Assembly: GCA_003024985.2 (NCBI GenBank)
Contig: PXIH01S0002156.1
Reading direction: 5' to 3' (one strand)
Origin: Euperipatoides rowelli
Taxonomy: Eukaryota; Onychophora; Udeonychophora; Euonychophora; Peripatopsidae
Length of the DNA stretch: 21,906 bases
In this document: positions 10,223 through 20,513 of the stretch, piece after piece
How the letters are laid out: each line of letters begins with the position of its first letter
How positions within the stretch are numbered: the first letter of the stretch is position 1
Position numbers and translations under genes: made by a program
The notes under the pieces: model-generated
The model's database searches: none
What the model was told of the DNA's origin: nothing
What the model saw: only the letters and a program-made list of their open reading frames with translations

Positions 10223-10377
10223 NNNNNNNNNNNNNNNNNNNNNNNNNNNNNNNNNNNNNNNNNNNNNNNNNNNNNNNNNNNNNNNNNNNNNNNNNNNNNN
10301 NNNNNNNNNNNNNNNNNNNNNNNNNNNNNNNNNNNNNNNNNNNNNNNNNNNNNNNNNNNNNNNNNNNNNNNNNNNNN
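10223..10377. other. Assembly gap (155 N)
   Basis: A run of N. Two open frames that span it on the minus strand are artefacts of reading through unknown bases. Confidence 0.99.
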
Positions 10378-11287
10378 GTAAGTAGCAGGCATTGTGGATG
10401 GTAGGATGATGATGTAAACTTGTAATGTCCTGTCAATCAGCATGATATGATGATGACAGGCACATTACAATATACTCTAAACTGAATATATACAACACAT
10501 ATTTTATATACAATGTAGGCCTACAGTATTTTTATAGTCTACAGTATATACTGTTTATATCGTAGTAAAATAAATTTAAGTAATTATTAATGAGAAAATG
10601 TACTCAATTAAAAAAAATGACAAAGAGATAAAAAAAAATTTAAAATGAAAATATCAAATCACAAATTATTGCAAAGACTGAATTAACATATTTTAATCAT
10701 TGAAATTAATTTATTCTTCACATATTGCAGATGACATTAATTATATTCTTTAGACTAATCTTTAACCTATGACTACCATTGATCTATGACCTCTTCCCCA
10801 GGTCAAGATATCAAATTTTATAATTTACAAATGCTTGTTATTTTTATTTTTTAAGAGGGGGGGCGGAAGGTTAGAGGTTGACTTTATTAAGAACAATAAC
10901 ATTTATCAAGAATATTATTTTTTTAAGAATAATATTCAAAAGACATTGAAACGATCTTAAAGTGCACTTTAAATTGAATATAAATGATCTCGAAATAAAT
11001 ATTCAAAACAATTGGATATTCAAGTGGTGTTAGCAATAAAACTATTGTTTAAAAGTAACAGCTGCACATAAATCTAATTAAACTGTCAAAACTTTTAAAA
11101 CTATTCAATTGATCCAAAATAATTTTGCATAGTAAAAAAAAAAAACATTTTAAAAAAATCAGAAAAAAATACGAAAAAAAAAAATTAAAATAATCAGAGG
11201 AATATTAAAAACAAGAAGAAGAAAAAAAGAAGATATAAAATGTACTTAAAACGATTTAATTATATTTCAATCTTTTGTTTAATGCAG
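10378..11287. other. Intronic stretch, nothing recognised
   Basis: AT-rich DNA with a TAGGCCTA palindromic word near 10517, a G-run near 10857 and several A-runs near 11131-11240. No gene or repeat array was recognised. Confidence 0.4.
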
Positions 11288-11346
11288 GAATTGACAAGCT
11301 GTGGGTAGTCGGGCAATACCATTTAGTGAAGTCCCGGTGCCAATAA
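11288..11346 (+). CDS. Weak candidate terminal exon
   Basis: On the plus strand a T-rich tract ending in TTTAATGCAG precedes a short G+C-richer stretch that reads IDKLWVVGQYHLVKSRCQ and then a stop. It would be a last exon entered after two bases of a split codon. No upstream partner exon on the plus strand was found, and no good AATAAA follows closely. I rate it more likely a chance match or a repeat fragment than a gene. Confidence 0.15.
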
Positions 11347-11567
11347 CTAAACTAAAATGTATTGCTCTATCTTTAAACATACAGTATTTATAAAAATTAA
11401 AACAAAATAACATTTGTCTATATATATAAATGAATATGAATCATAAGAACATGTGATTTCTTGCATTGTGATGAGATGCCTAATTGCCTACCACCTGGTT
11501 TGATTTTATAAATTAATGGTAACTCTTAAATTTTGCACTTTTCTATTTTTGCAGCAATAAGAGGCTG

Positions 11568-12337
11568 TAGAGATGGTCTAGCAGTGATTTTTATGTATCA
11601 GTGACAGCAGTGACTGCTCCTCAAAAATATCGGTGACAAAAACACAGGTAATGAAAAACTAAAAAAAAAAACTATCTTTATTTTGTCATTAAGGGAGGGG
11701 GGGGGTATAAGGAATAATGGTTCAGATTTAAAATGAGTTTACCGACTTCACTTCATAAACAATGACTGCCTGTTTCAATAATCACTTATAGGCTATCTAA
11801 AACTTTTATGGATATTTTGTGGCATTATAAAACAGGTCGAGTTCAAAGACATTGGAAGTATTCCAACATCTTTGGTCGAGTGTGCGATATCAGCGCCAAT
11901 TCACATTTAATGGAAAGCACAATAAGTCATACCAAGTTACCAACTGTGTTTGTTTTTAATTAATGGCGCTAATAACGCAATATCAGTAATGTTAACGAAT
12001 TAACATTTAGAGATGATTAACACCGCTGGCTTGCTGAAACTGTTTTTTTAAACGTTGCCCTGGGATTGCACCATTTCAAATCATATTTGTGATTGGAAAG
12101 ACTGACAATTATTGTAAAATACAGTAAAATATGATATATGAGTTGCACATTTATTTCTGAATCAGATCAATTTTAATTTATCAATTAAAAATTTGTCATT
12201 TATAAAAAAGAACAGTGGAAATTAAAAGTAAATTAAGTGTAATTTTGTAACTTATTAATAGAAACAGATCACAAGTGACTGTGACAGTGCAGTATCCGTG
12301 ACAAAGAAACTGTGACGTGATTTCCGACCCATCTCTA
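11568..12337. mobile_element. Putative hAT-like non-autonomous element
   Basis: TAGAGATGG at 11568 and CCATCTCTA ending at 12337 are inverted ends 770 bp apart, a sequence type seen at hAT termini. Both ends carry clusters of GTGAC: CAGTGACAGCAGTGACTG and CGGTGACAAA on the left, AGTGACTGTGACAGTGC and CCGTGACAAAG on the right. The interior has no coding frame. The eight bases on each side do not match, so the target-site duplication is lost or the call is wrong. Confidence 0.45.
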
Positions 12338-12475
12338 GCCAGGTGGAATGAGCCTGTGATCAGGTGTAAACTGACAATTCCTTAATAAAGCTTAGATTCT
12401 TTTTACCAATTTATAGACAACAAAATTTAAGATGGTTTCAATTTGGCGTTAAGTGCTACAGTTTGAACACAGGAA

Positions 12476-12526
12476 TTTTCTAATTAAATTGTTTCTCTGA
12501 GTCAGAGAAACAATTTAATTAGAAAA
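12476..12526. repeat. Perfect inverted repeat, 24-bp arms, 3-base loop
   Basis: 12476-12499 and 12503-12526 are exact reverse complements around AGT. The arms contain TAATTAAATTGTTTCTCTG. Perfect arms with almost no loop among otherwise decayed sequence point to a recent origin. A short stable RNA hairpin, a templated inversion event or an assembly artefact are all possible. Confidence 0.9.
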
Positions 12527-12744
12527 ATAAACAAAAAAACTACATAAATAATTTAATGAAACTAATTTTTAAATTAGAAGGTACAATCAACAGTAATAAT
12601 CATTATTCATAATGTTCTTAAGCATATTATATGAAATATTAGTTGTCTATCTAAAATTACGAAAAATCACAAGTAACAATGACCAGTTTGCAGCAAAATG
12701 CAGATAAACTCATACATTTTTTATTATAATCTATTATAATAAAA
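12527..12744. other. Intronic stretch, nothing recognised
   Basis: AT-rich spacer between the hairpin and the minisatellite, without visible features. Confidence 0.4.
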
Positions 12745-13126
12745 GGCTAAATACAGATAGCTAAATGATGCCCTTATAAATACACACAGCTAAATGATGC
12801 CCTTCATAAATACAGATAGCTAAATGATGCCTTAATAAATACACATGGCTAAATGATGCCCTTTAGAAATACAGATAGCGAAATGAGGTCTTATAAATAC
12901 ACCCAGCTAAATTATGCCCTTTAGAAATACACACGGCTAAATGGTGCCCTTTATAAATACAGAATGTTAAATGATGCTTTATTAAATACACACAACTAAA
13001 TAATGCCCTTTATAAATACACAAGGCTAAATGATGCCCTTTATAAATACAGCTAGCTAAATAATGCCTTAATAAATACACACAGCTAAATGATACCCTTT
13101 ATAAATACACACGGATAAACGATACG
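12745..13126. repeat. Minisatellite, twelve units of 28-30 bp
   Basis: Consensus GCTAAATGATGCCCTTTATA followed by AATACACACA. Unit starts are 12760, 12789, 12819, 12848, 12878, 12906, 12936, 12966, 12995, 13025, 13055 and 13084. A broken unit lies at each edge. Units end in either ACAGATA-type or ACACACA-type sequence. The first four alternate between the two, hinting at amplification as a two-unit block. There is no coding frame. Confidence 0.95.
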
Positions 13127-13693
13127 TGGACTTTAACCGTTACCATCATTTTGACAGGCTTTAAACTAGTTTTTAATATATTTGCACATGAGTGTCATTG
13201 ATGGCCTTGAGCATATCCTGTCATTATTCAATTTCTCACCATATTTTGTCCGACAGCTTTGGGAAAAGCCGCAAAAGCTTCTGTTATCTTCAGCTTCAAT
13301 TTCATAACAATAAGGAAATTTCAAACAATCTCAAATGCGATGATGGACAGTTCTGCTGGAAAATTACCTCTCTAAAATGACAGATTATATTGAACCATTT
13401 CCTGCAAAGCAGCCATTTTAGATTCTGATGGTTGCAGTACCACTTGTTACCCAGCATGCACCTATTAGGAAGCAACAAAACTATTAAGAATTTACCTACA
13501 TTTTATCACAAACTGTACGTTACTACCTATAATGTTATTTTAATTGATGTTCATAATGGGGGAAAAAATTTATGAATGCTACATATCATTTAATATGGAG
13601 TGTGCTGATATTAGTGAAGTAGGCTAATCTTCATATGCAAAAATAATTAAAATTGTTAAACCCTTATCAGACGATATTAGAAATAAATTTTAA
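13127..13693. other. Intronic stretch between two minisatellites
   Basis: A plus-strand open frame of 62 codons at 13192-13380 is slightly G+C-richer than the flanks but resembles no family. GCATGCTGGGTAA on the minus strand near 13445-13458 is a word common in dispersed repeats. Nothing can be called. Confidence 0.35.
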
Positions 13694-13982
13694 CGTATTA
13701 CATAGTTTGTATCGTATGGCAGTTTGTATCATATTAAATTGTATTGAATTACATAGTTTGTATCGTCGATATATCATATGACTTTGAATCATATTACATA
13801 GTATCTATAGTATTACATAGTTTGTATCGTAATGCATAGTTTGCATTGTATTACATAGTTTCTATTATTAGCCTACATGGTTTGTATCATATTACCGTAC
13901 ATAGTTTGTATCCTACTACATAGTTTGTATCGTATTACAGTTTGTATTGTATTACATAGTTTGTATCATATTACATAGTTTG
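13694..13982. repeat. Minisatellite, about fifteen units of roughly 19 bp
   Basis: Consensus ATTACATAGTTTGTATCGT, with ATCAT as a common variant ending. Full 19-bp units alternate irregularly with shorter (14-17 bp) and longer (24-30 bp) variants. The array begins and ends sharply. There is no coding frame. Confidence 0.9.
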
Positions 13983-15109
13983 AGACATCTACCCAGCCTG
14001 TTATCAATGCATCGATTGTAAGTAGGATGAAATGATCTGTCATTTGATTGCCACATACAACAACTACCGGTAATGCAAATCACTTTACATCAACATGTGA
14101 ACAATATGCAAAGTGGAAATTAACTTTAAAGAACCAGGGACTAAAAAAATATGGTTTTTAATTGATTATTGATAGATATAGAGTTATTTAGTAGTTTAAA
14201 ATAAGAGGGTAGAGGGAAACTTTTCATGGATTGATGAAAAATTGTTAACGATTTTGTGTTATCATTGAATGGATTTTTCAAATATTTGATCTTGGTATAA
14301 ATAATTTATTTGAAGAAATATTTAACAATTTAAATTTGTTTTTGGAAGAATAAAACAAATTTAAGATGATGCCTATGACTGTCGAGGGTGATTTTATTGT
14401 ACAGCAAGGGAAAAAATAATTTTAAAAAACATTCTGCTTTAACCGTTTCAATTTCACACAAAGTATGAGATTGTTATACAATATATTTATAAATTTGTTA
14501 TCTCATGGCTGTAAATTTACTATTATTGTTATTATTAATATTATTTAATCTTTAATCTTCCAAATTTAATTAGGTGCATTATTTAATAATAATAATAATT
14601 TATGGAAATGACTGAATCAACAAATAGGGATGCCAAAGTTAATCAACTTGCAGTCTTATAGCCGGCTCTATTTCAATGTAATCTACCAAAAATGATTTTT
14701 TTTGTGCAGGATAAATACAATAATAATAATAATAATATACTGTACTGCTAAATAAATGAAAATATTCCATAATAACAGTTATTGATTTGTTGCTTTAATT
14801 TTCAGGTGTAGTCTATAAAAAAATGTATTGAGCGCTGTGTTCTGTATATGCATTATTATGACCAGTTGACCACGGATGATTTATTTATTTTACTTTTACT
14901 CCGCGAATGTCACAAAGTACGTTCTTCTTGATCCAAATTGAAAAATAAAAATGAATAATCTTGAAAAATAAAAATAATTAATGAATCTTATTAAATTTTA
15001 TTGTAAATCTAATTTTTAATGCTACAAAAATTAAGAATTCGTAATTTATTTAAAATTTTCATATTATCTTCAGGTGCCGCCATTTTAAACTTTTGCTCTG
15101 CTTTTGTCC
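13983..15109. other. Intronic stretch with AAT microsatellites
   Basis: Short (AAT)n runs at about 14586-14600 and 14719-14737. No gene or element was otherwise recognised. Confidence 0.4.
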
Positions 15110-15229
15110 AGAACCTCGAGAACCAGGTTCTGAGAACCTATTTTCAGGTTTTCAGAACTCGGACACCAAAAACAAGACATCTTGAACACCAGAACTGGTT
15201 CTACTTGGTTCAGTACCAGTTCTGAACCT
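15110..15229. repeat. Cluster of AGAACC/GGTTCT inverted repeats, possible hAT-type end
   Basis: AGAACCAGGTTCT at 15119-15131 is a perfect palindrome around a central A. CAGAACTGGT (15190-15199) pairs with ACCAGTTCTG (15215-15224). Several single AGAAC words lie between them. The plus-strand open frame 15019-15225 runs through these repeats and is not a gene. Such GGTTC/GAACC strings occur near the ends of some animal hAT elements. The following GGGCCCCTAG could be a terminus. Confidence 0.5.
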
Positions 15230-15438
15230 ATTATCGTATGGGCCCCTAGACTACAGCTGTAAATGAGAAAATTTAGGATTATAAACTGTTTAAAGATGAT
15301 AAAATGTCAATTTTTTTTTTCTTTTAGTTAAATGATTATTTTATTTTAGAAAATTAGTAAATGAAATGCCAATTTAAAATTTACAAACTTAGTTTTGTGA
15401 AATTTCTCAAAATATTATGTCAAATATTTAAAATATAA

Positions 15439-15512
15439 ACATAGGCGATTATTATATAAAATTATTTTATCGCCTATGTGCAAAATTATAACTGTCGCCT
15501 AATTAGGCGACA
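15439..15512. repeat. TAGGCGA hairpin cluster
   Basis: ACATAGGCGAT (15439-15449) pairs with ATCGCCTATGT (15469-15479). A perfect 20-bp palindrome, TGTCGCCTAATTAGGCGACA, follows at 15493-15512. Four copies of the same heptamer core thus lie within 75 bases, ending 18 bases before the gypsy remnant. Confidence 0.8.
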
Positions 15513-15530
15513 AAATGCCCATCACTGCTC

Positions 15531-16265
15531 ATAGCTAGCAGAGATGAAGAACATTTGAAACATCTTGAACAGATTTTCCAGCATTTGAAAACTACAATGT
15601 TGCAATAATCACATGATCAAAGAGAATTTGTCTAAATTAAACAACTATGAAAATTCATAAGAATACTAAACTTTTATCACTATTTCCTAAAAAAAAGCAA
15701 GTGATATACAATCTCCAATAAAGAGCCAAAGAAAAATGACAAATGGCCAATTGAATGGTTAGACGTAATGCTTGTTGCCGTTGAAAATGGGAAAAAGAGT
15801 ATTGCAGAAGCATCCAGCAACAGACGATAAATTAGCATTGATGGTGGATTAATACGATTTGTTATGGGAGCAGTGCTTCAACAAGAAACTTCACATGGCC
15901 TCAAACCACTTGCATTCTTTTCAAAAAAATTCATAATTCCCTAGCAAATTTATTCAGCATATGATTGCAAAATGATAGCTGCATATTTGGCTATAAATAA
16001 AGTATTTCCGCCATGCTAGAAGTCCACAAATTAATTTATTTCAGGAAATAAACCATTGACATTTTTGCCTTTTTACAGAAAGCTGATAAATTAAGTCCAA
16101 GACAAATGTGACATTTGGGCTTTATAGGCCAATTCATATCATATATACAATATATTAAATGCCTTCAAAATATTCCAGATGACACACTTTTGTGAAATGC
16201 TGCAATTTTATTCCCATCTTCTATTGATTTTAACCAAATGACAAAAAATCAAGAAGAGGAAAATA
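15531..16265 (+). pseudogene. Ty3/gypsy retrotransposon pol remnant (RT end and RNase H)
   Basis: The plus strand starts with SRDEEHLKHLEQIFQHLKTT, the segment that follows the RT active site in Ty3/gypsy pol. A decayed KQL.KFIR.LNFYH.F match to the connection region follows, then NDKWPIEWLDVM. The RNase H stretch contains GAVLQQETSHGLKPLAFFSK (from about 15867), then SAYDCKMIAAYLAI, and the closing KADKLSPRQ and HLGFIGQFISYIQYI segments. A final SSIDFNQMTKNQEEE may be the linker after RNase H. The reading frame is broken by several shifts and stops, and no integrase or LTR is visible. The piece ends where the antiparallel LINE remnant begins. Confidence 0.85.
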
Positions 16266-16289
16266 CACATCATTTTACAGTCTAAGGAT

Positions 16290-16990
16290 GCAAACCTATA
16301 TCTAAAAAAAATTAAAAATTCTGACACAATACCCAACATTAGATCACAATATGCTCTAAATCCTTCTTTACTCCCCCACACAGCCTACAGTTTACATTAT
16401 CATTTTGAAAGTATTTCTTTCTAGCTTTAGTCTTAGCTGACCTTGTTTGAAACAACATTTGGAGAAAATAATTAACCATTAACATACAAAGAACCTTACA
16501 TACCAATATTCTTTTTCTTCCGATAAATCCTTAATGTTTTTTTTTCCTCCAATCCCCCATTCCATCTCCTTTCCCCTCTTAACTTATCGATCTGTTTAGC
16601 CCATAACCTATAATCTAAATCTCCCACTGTCATTTTCATATCTCCTTCCCACAATCTTAAATATAAACATAACCTACCCTTGTAAATTATTTTAACTTTT
16701 ATGCAACTTTGATTTTTTTATTCCCAACATACACTTTTATACACCTTATTATCATCCATTAGCTGCAAACTCCCAAATGTTTTTAATTTAGCTCTCGCTT
16801 CTCTATTTTCAAATGAACTCCATCCCATTTCGCCTTGTATTGACTATATGGCTGTAAAAAAAAAAAAGAAACCCCAAAGCCACCCGGCTTTTCCAAATCA
16901 TTCCTTAATTTACTTGATAAAACAATAACATCACCCCCATACATTAATCTAGGTACGGCTAATGATTTCCATAACAACCTAATCACCTCA
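16290..16990 (-). pseudogene. LINE remnant: RT thumb to C-terminal zinc knuckle
   Basis: The minus strand reads LLWKSLAVPRLMYGGDVIVL (in the open piece 16783-16986), the thumb-region motif of many LINEs. AKWDGVHLKIEKRELN follows, corresponding to a GW.S....E.K region. Further down, FQTRSAKTKARKKYFQNDN leads to NVNCRLCGGVKKDLEHIVI (about 16345-16395), a CxxC...H zinc-knuckle pattern in which the last ligand is lost to a stop. The spacing of about 200 residues from thumb to knuckle is normal. Frameshifts and stops make it inactive. It differs from the 4270-5880 element, whose C-terminus lacks such a knuckle. Confidence 0.8.
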
Positions 16991-17183
16991 GTCTACATAT
17001 AGAGTTCTAAAAACATAAGTTAGCTGGCACCATCACGTGACTACTATTTTAATTACTTTATATTATATATTTTCTTTTCCTCTTGTGACTATTCTAAGAT
17101 GATTAATGTACGGATAATAATACTTATTAAAATTGTTTTATCTGCGTAAATATTATGTCAAAAATAAAACCTATCCCACTTAC
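16991..17183. other. Start of the large intron after exon B
   Basis: AT-rich sequence following the gtaagt donor of exon B on the minus strand. Nothing else was recognised. Confidence 0.5.
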
Positions 17184-17292
17184 CTAATAATATCGTCAAA
17201 CTGTAGTGAACTGGGATAGGCAGCTTCGATCATTTCTTTCAGTCGCTCTTCCGTCATTTCCAGTTTGGTAATAGTGTCCATTTCAAACGAAG
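17184..17292 (-). CDS. Internal coding exon B of the same gene
   Basis: The minus strand reads TTGTGTGTTTCAG, then 109 nt open in a single frame, then a consensus donor gtaagtg. Two bases finish a split codon, 35 full codons follow, and two bases (AG) begin the next codon, so the exon is phase 1 in and phase 2 out. The peptide includes KLEMTEERLKEMIEAAYPSS and then LQFDDIIR. It looks like an amphipathic helix, a Pro-Ser turn and a second short helix, of the kind found at the start of winged-helix or similar small helical domains. Codons are balanced and the G+C is higher than in the flanks, unlike the transposon debris nearby. I cannot name the family. The ATG codons inside are not evidence of a start, because a strong acceptor sits just upstream and exon A joins in frame. 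Confidence 0.75.
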
Positions 17293-18825
17293 CTGAAACA
17301 CACAATTTTTTTAATGTTAACAAATATTGAAATTATTTCAAGCTGTCAAATTCTTAAGTGAAGTCATGCCCTAAAAAACACATCAGCATACATTTGAAAT
17401 AATATAAATATACAGTAATTCTTGGATGGAATTGGTATAAATAAACAAAAATAATAATAAAATAAACAATATTGTGGTTGTATTGTAAATAATATTATCA
17501 TGCAAACAATAAAACTAGAGGTTAACACAATTCAATTATCATAATTACTGTGGATACGTACGTGGTGAGGAGATGTATGTCAACCTTAATTTCTTAAAAT
17601 TAATGTGATATCGATATTAGCTTTATGATAGAAATAGTGATTGATACTTTGTTAAAAAAAATAATAATAATTCCGCCTTACGTTTATTTATGCTTTTACA
17701 AGAAAGTAAAATATGATTTATTTTGGCCAGTGTCCATATTAAGGATCATGTTATCTGTGAAGTTTAAAGAAATATTAATTCTGTACAAGTAAAGTTTGTT
17801 TAATAGATGATAATTAATTGCGGAGAAAATCATCAATTTTCTGGGACTGTCTATCAGATAATCACTTCAATTATTGTGGACATTTTTATAGCGCACATTG
17901 TTATAAATCCTGTAAGAACTGACAGGTGAAAAAATTTGAAGTGCAAAAACACAGTCATGAAAGTTGTCCCCACGCTCATCAAAACCGTCACAAATAGAGC
18001 TACTGCCCTGTCTTCTATTCTCAGTGAGATTTCAAAGAGAGATTGATGCTTATTTACTTAATCACAAGCAAATTTTGAAAAAAAAAACTATGATAATAGT
18101 TAAGTATAGTAGTGACATCTAGGCGGATAATTTATGTCAATTTATGCCTAGTCCAATGATTAATTGGAAATTACGACTTCCATTATTTGGAATCATTTGG
18201 AGAAAATAATTAACCATTAAATCAGACTGTAAAATACAAAATGAAAAGCTGATTAAGTAAGTGACTGTATTGTAAACAATTTATTACAAGCAAAGATAAC
18301 TCTATCTATATTGTTAGCGATATCCTTACAGAGTATATACTTATACTTACTTAACATTAAATACCTAAATTTCCTTAGTTAAATGTGTCTCGTTAAAAAT
18401 TAACAAAAAATTAGAAACCAAATGTGAATATCCACAATTGGCCGCACAATTTCCTTTTTTCTCTCCTAACTATAAAGGAAATAGGAATTCAAAGGCAAAT
18501 GGAGACCAGCAACATAATTTCTTAAAAAAATGTCAATATATTAGATAAATTTTTATTACTTTTAAAATAATTTTTCCTTAAGATATTGTGTGGACCATAC
18601 AATGAAATATATACTGCATTTTTCAAATTGATTATAAAAACATACAACTGTTTAATTTTATATAGGCCAAAGTATATTTTCCAAACAGACTATTAGAAGA
18701 AAAAAGTAATATAAACACAGTTTACAGTACTAATTTTATATATTTTGTTACACGCAAGTGTCATTAATTTTAGTAATGCATCAGTAAAGCGAGCAGCAAC
18801 AATCAACCAATGTTTGGAAGCAACC
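17293..18825. other. Intron between exons A and B, mostly unassigned
   Basis: Contains the polypyrimidine tract and AG acceptor of exon B at its left edge. A minus-strand frame at 17854-18057 is open for 67 codons, hydrophobic in its middle (AVALFVTVLMSVGTTFMTVF), but has no Met start and overlaps another fairly open frame. I cannot assign it. A 27-bp sequence at 18194-18220 repeats exactly at 16456-16482. Confidence 0.4.
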
Positions 18826-19022
18826 AAGTAAAAATAACGAGTTACTGTACTTAATTAGTTATAGAAAAATAGTTATGTTTTAGTAAGTTAGTCTGTATGG
18901 TAATTAAATCTTTTTTTATGACAATTTTGCATGTTACTTTAAAAATAAAGTATCTTCAACCTATAACTAGTTACAAAAATAAGGTAACTGTAACTTCCTG
19001 TATTTCCAAGTTACTTTTATGG
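18826..19022. mobile_element. hAT-like foldback fragment
   Basis: AACGAGTTACTGTACTT and TTAGTTATAG on the left are mirrored by CTATAACTAGTTAC and GTAACTGTAACTT on the right. These AGTTACT-rich ends are typical of a class of animal hAT MITEs. Termini are not sharp and no target duplication is visible. Confidence 0.35.
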
Positions 19023-19689
19023 ATAAGACATACAGCCAATATCACATTATGACACTGTAGTTTAATAATTAAAGAATTTGACAAACTTTTTAATTAATTA
19101 ATTTATATCTTCTACATGTGTTTCAAATGAAATTTTTTTTTGAGGAAAATTATACCACTTTGGTAAAGGTGATTAACTTTACACGATGCTTTTCAAATGA
19201 TGGTAATTTCAAGTAATCGTTAATTGTTATAACGTTTTACTTTTTATAAAAAACAATGTGTATTTTAATTATTTTTAAAACATAATTTTCTGAACACTGT
19301 TATTATCTGAACTACTGCAGATGTAGGATTAATTTTAATAAATAAGCTTTGATTATAATTTAATTTCTATCCGCCTAAGTAATATTAGTAGAATAAATAA
19401 ATATATATTGTAAATTACTATGTAATCTACAATTACCGTCTTTTAAGGCTTCGGTCTACATTGATCAAATACAATACTTTTAGAAACATTTTTGAATGGA
19501 TACCACTCCAATGTCTCGTTTGTTATGACTGAATTAATTATGATGATGTCTTATAAAAATGTTCAGTATTTGCTTATAGCCTAATTGTTACCACCCAGTT
19601 TATAAACATTGTTAGCCTATATGGATTATGTTAGTGTTTGGTGTGTATAGTGACCGTTGTGTGATTTGGCTGATCACTTAATCAATGAC
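19023..19689. other. Intronic stretch, nothing recognised
   Basis: AT-rich filler without open frames or repeats that I could identify. Confidence 0.4.
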
Positions 19690-19960
19690 GTTTCTCAATT
19701 GTTATTTTCAATCTAATATTGTTTGGAATCCATGTGAATAAGGCCCATATACTTGTAGCCTTATATTTTAAATATATTAATTTTAATTTGATTAGACTAT
19801 ATGTATACTGTATATAATTTTAATATTTTTTTGTTTTTGTTTATGGGAACATCTGGCTTGAATTATTGTAGAACTTTGAACAATAGTTCTATATGTTTTT
19901 CTGTATTTACAATTGTTTATACAGTATAAATAAACCTGAATAATAATAATAATTAAAATA
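19690..19960 (+). mobile_element. LINE-type 3' tail with AATAAA and TAA-rich end
   Basis: The plus strand ends TATAAATAAACCTGAATAA followed by a short (TAA)n run near 19940-19955. This is the usual form of the 3' end of CR1-like and related LINEs that terminate in a microsatellite. The upstream 200 bp is non-coding and G+C-poor, consistent with a 3' untranslated region of a 5'-truncated copy. The left boundary is a guess. Confidence 0.4.
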
Positions 19961-20507
19961 ATGTACTGTACATTTGGTTTGTAGATTATTATTTAAACAA
20001 AATAATTAAAAGTGGAAATAAATCTGATAAACTAAATAAAATAATTAACTAACAATGGAAAAAATCATCATTAAAAAGTTAAGACTTTTTAATGACCATT
20101 TAGAATAACATTGTAACATTGCTAATTTAAAGTAATGTAATAAAATTTGATATTCAACAATTAATAATAATAATACATATTAAATCACTAAGTGACAATT
20201 CAACTAAAAATTTGAAATTTTACAAGGTAAAATATATTAAACGCCTCTAGTTTTAAAGTTTATTGAATCATGCGTGATAAACACAAATGAAAAATAAATA
20301 AAACCCTAAACAAAACAAAATCATCTACTGTCAGCAAGCATGGATTTTTTTATAGGGGGTTAGGCATTAGAACTTGTATTAACCAGGCCTCTACAAATAA
20401 AACACCTGCCCAAAATACAGTCACATTTCAGCAAGGCTGTCGCATGCTCAATGCAACGAGTGCAAAAAAATGGGCATCAAAGGGGAAATGGACTTGCGAA
20501 AGTTTAC
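19961..20507. other. Intronic stretch next to exon A
   Basis: AT-rich DNA with short AAT runs near 20161-20175. Nothing was recognised beyond the donor side of exon A. Confidence 0.45.
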
Positions 20508-20513
20508 AGGTAC

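Noticed and set aside
10173-10443. Two minus-strand open frames across the N block
   Set aside because: They are open only because unknown bases cannot give stop codons.
13192-13380. 62-codon plus-strand open frame
   Set aside because: No recognisable motif and no splice context. It is close to what chance gives over this length.
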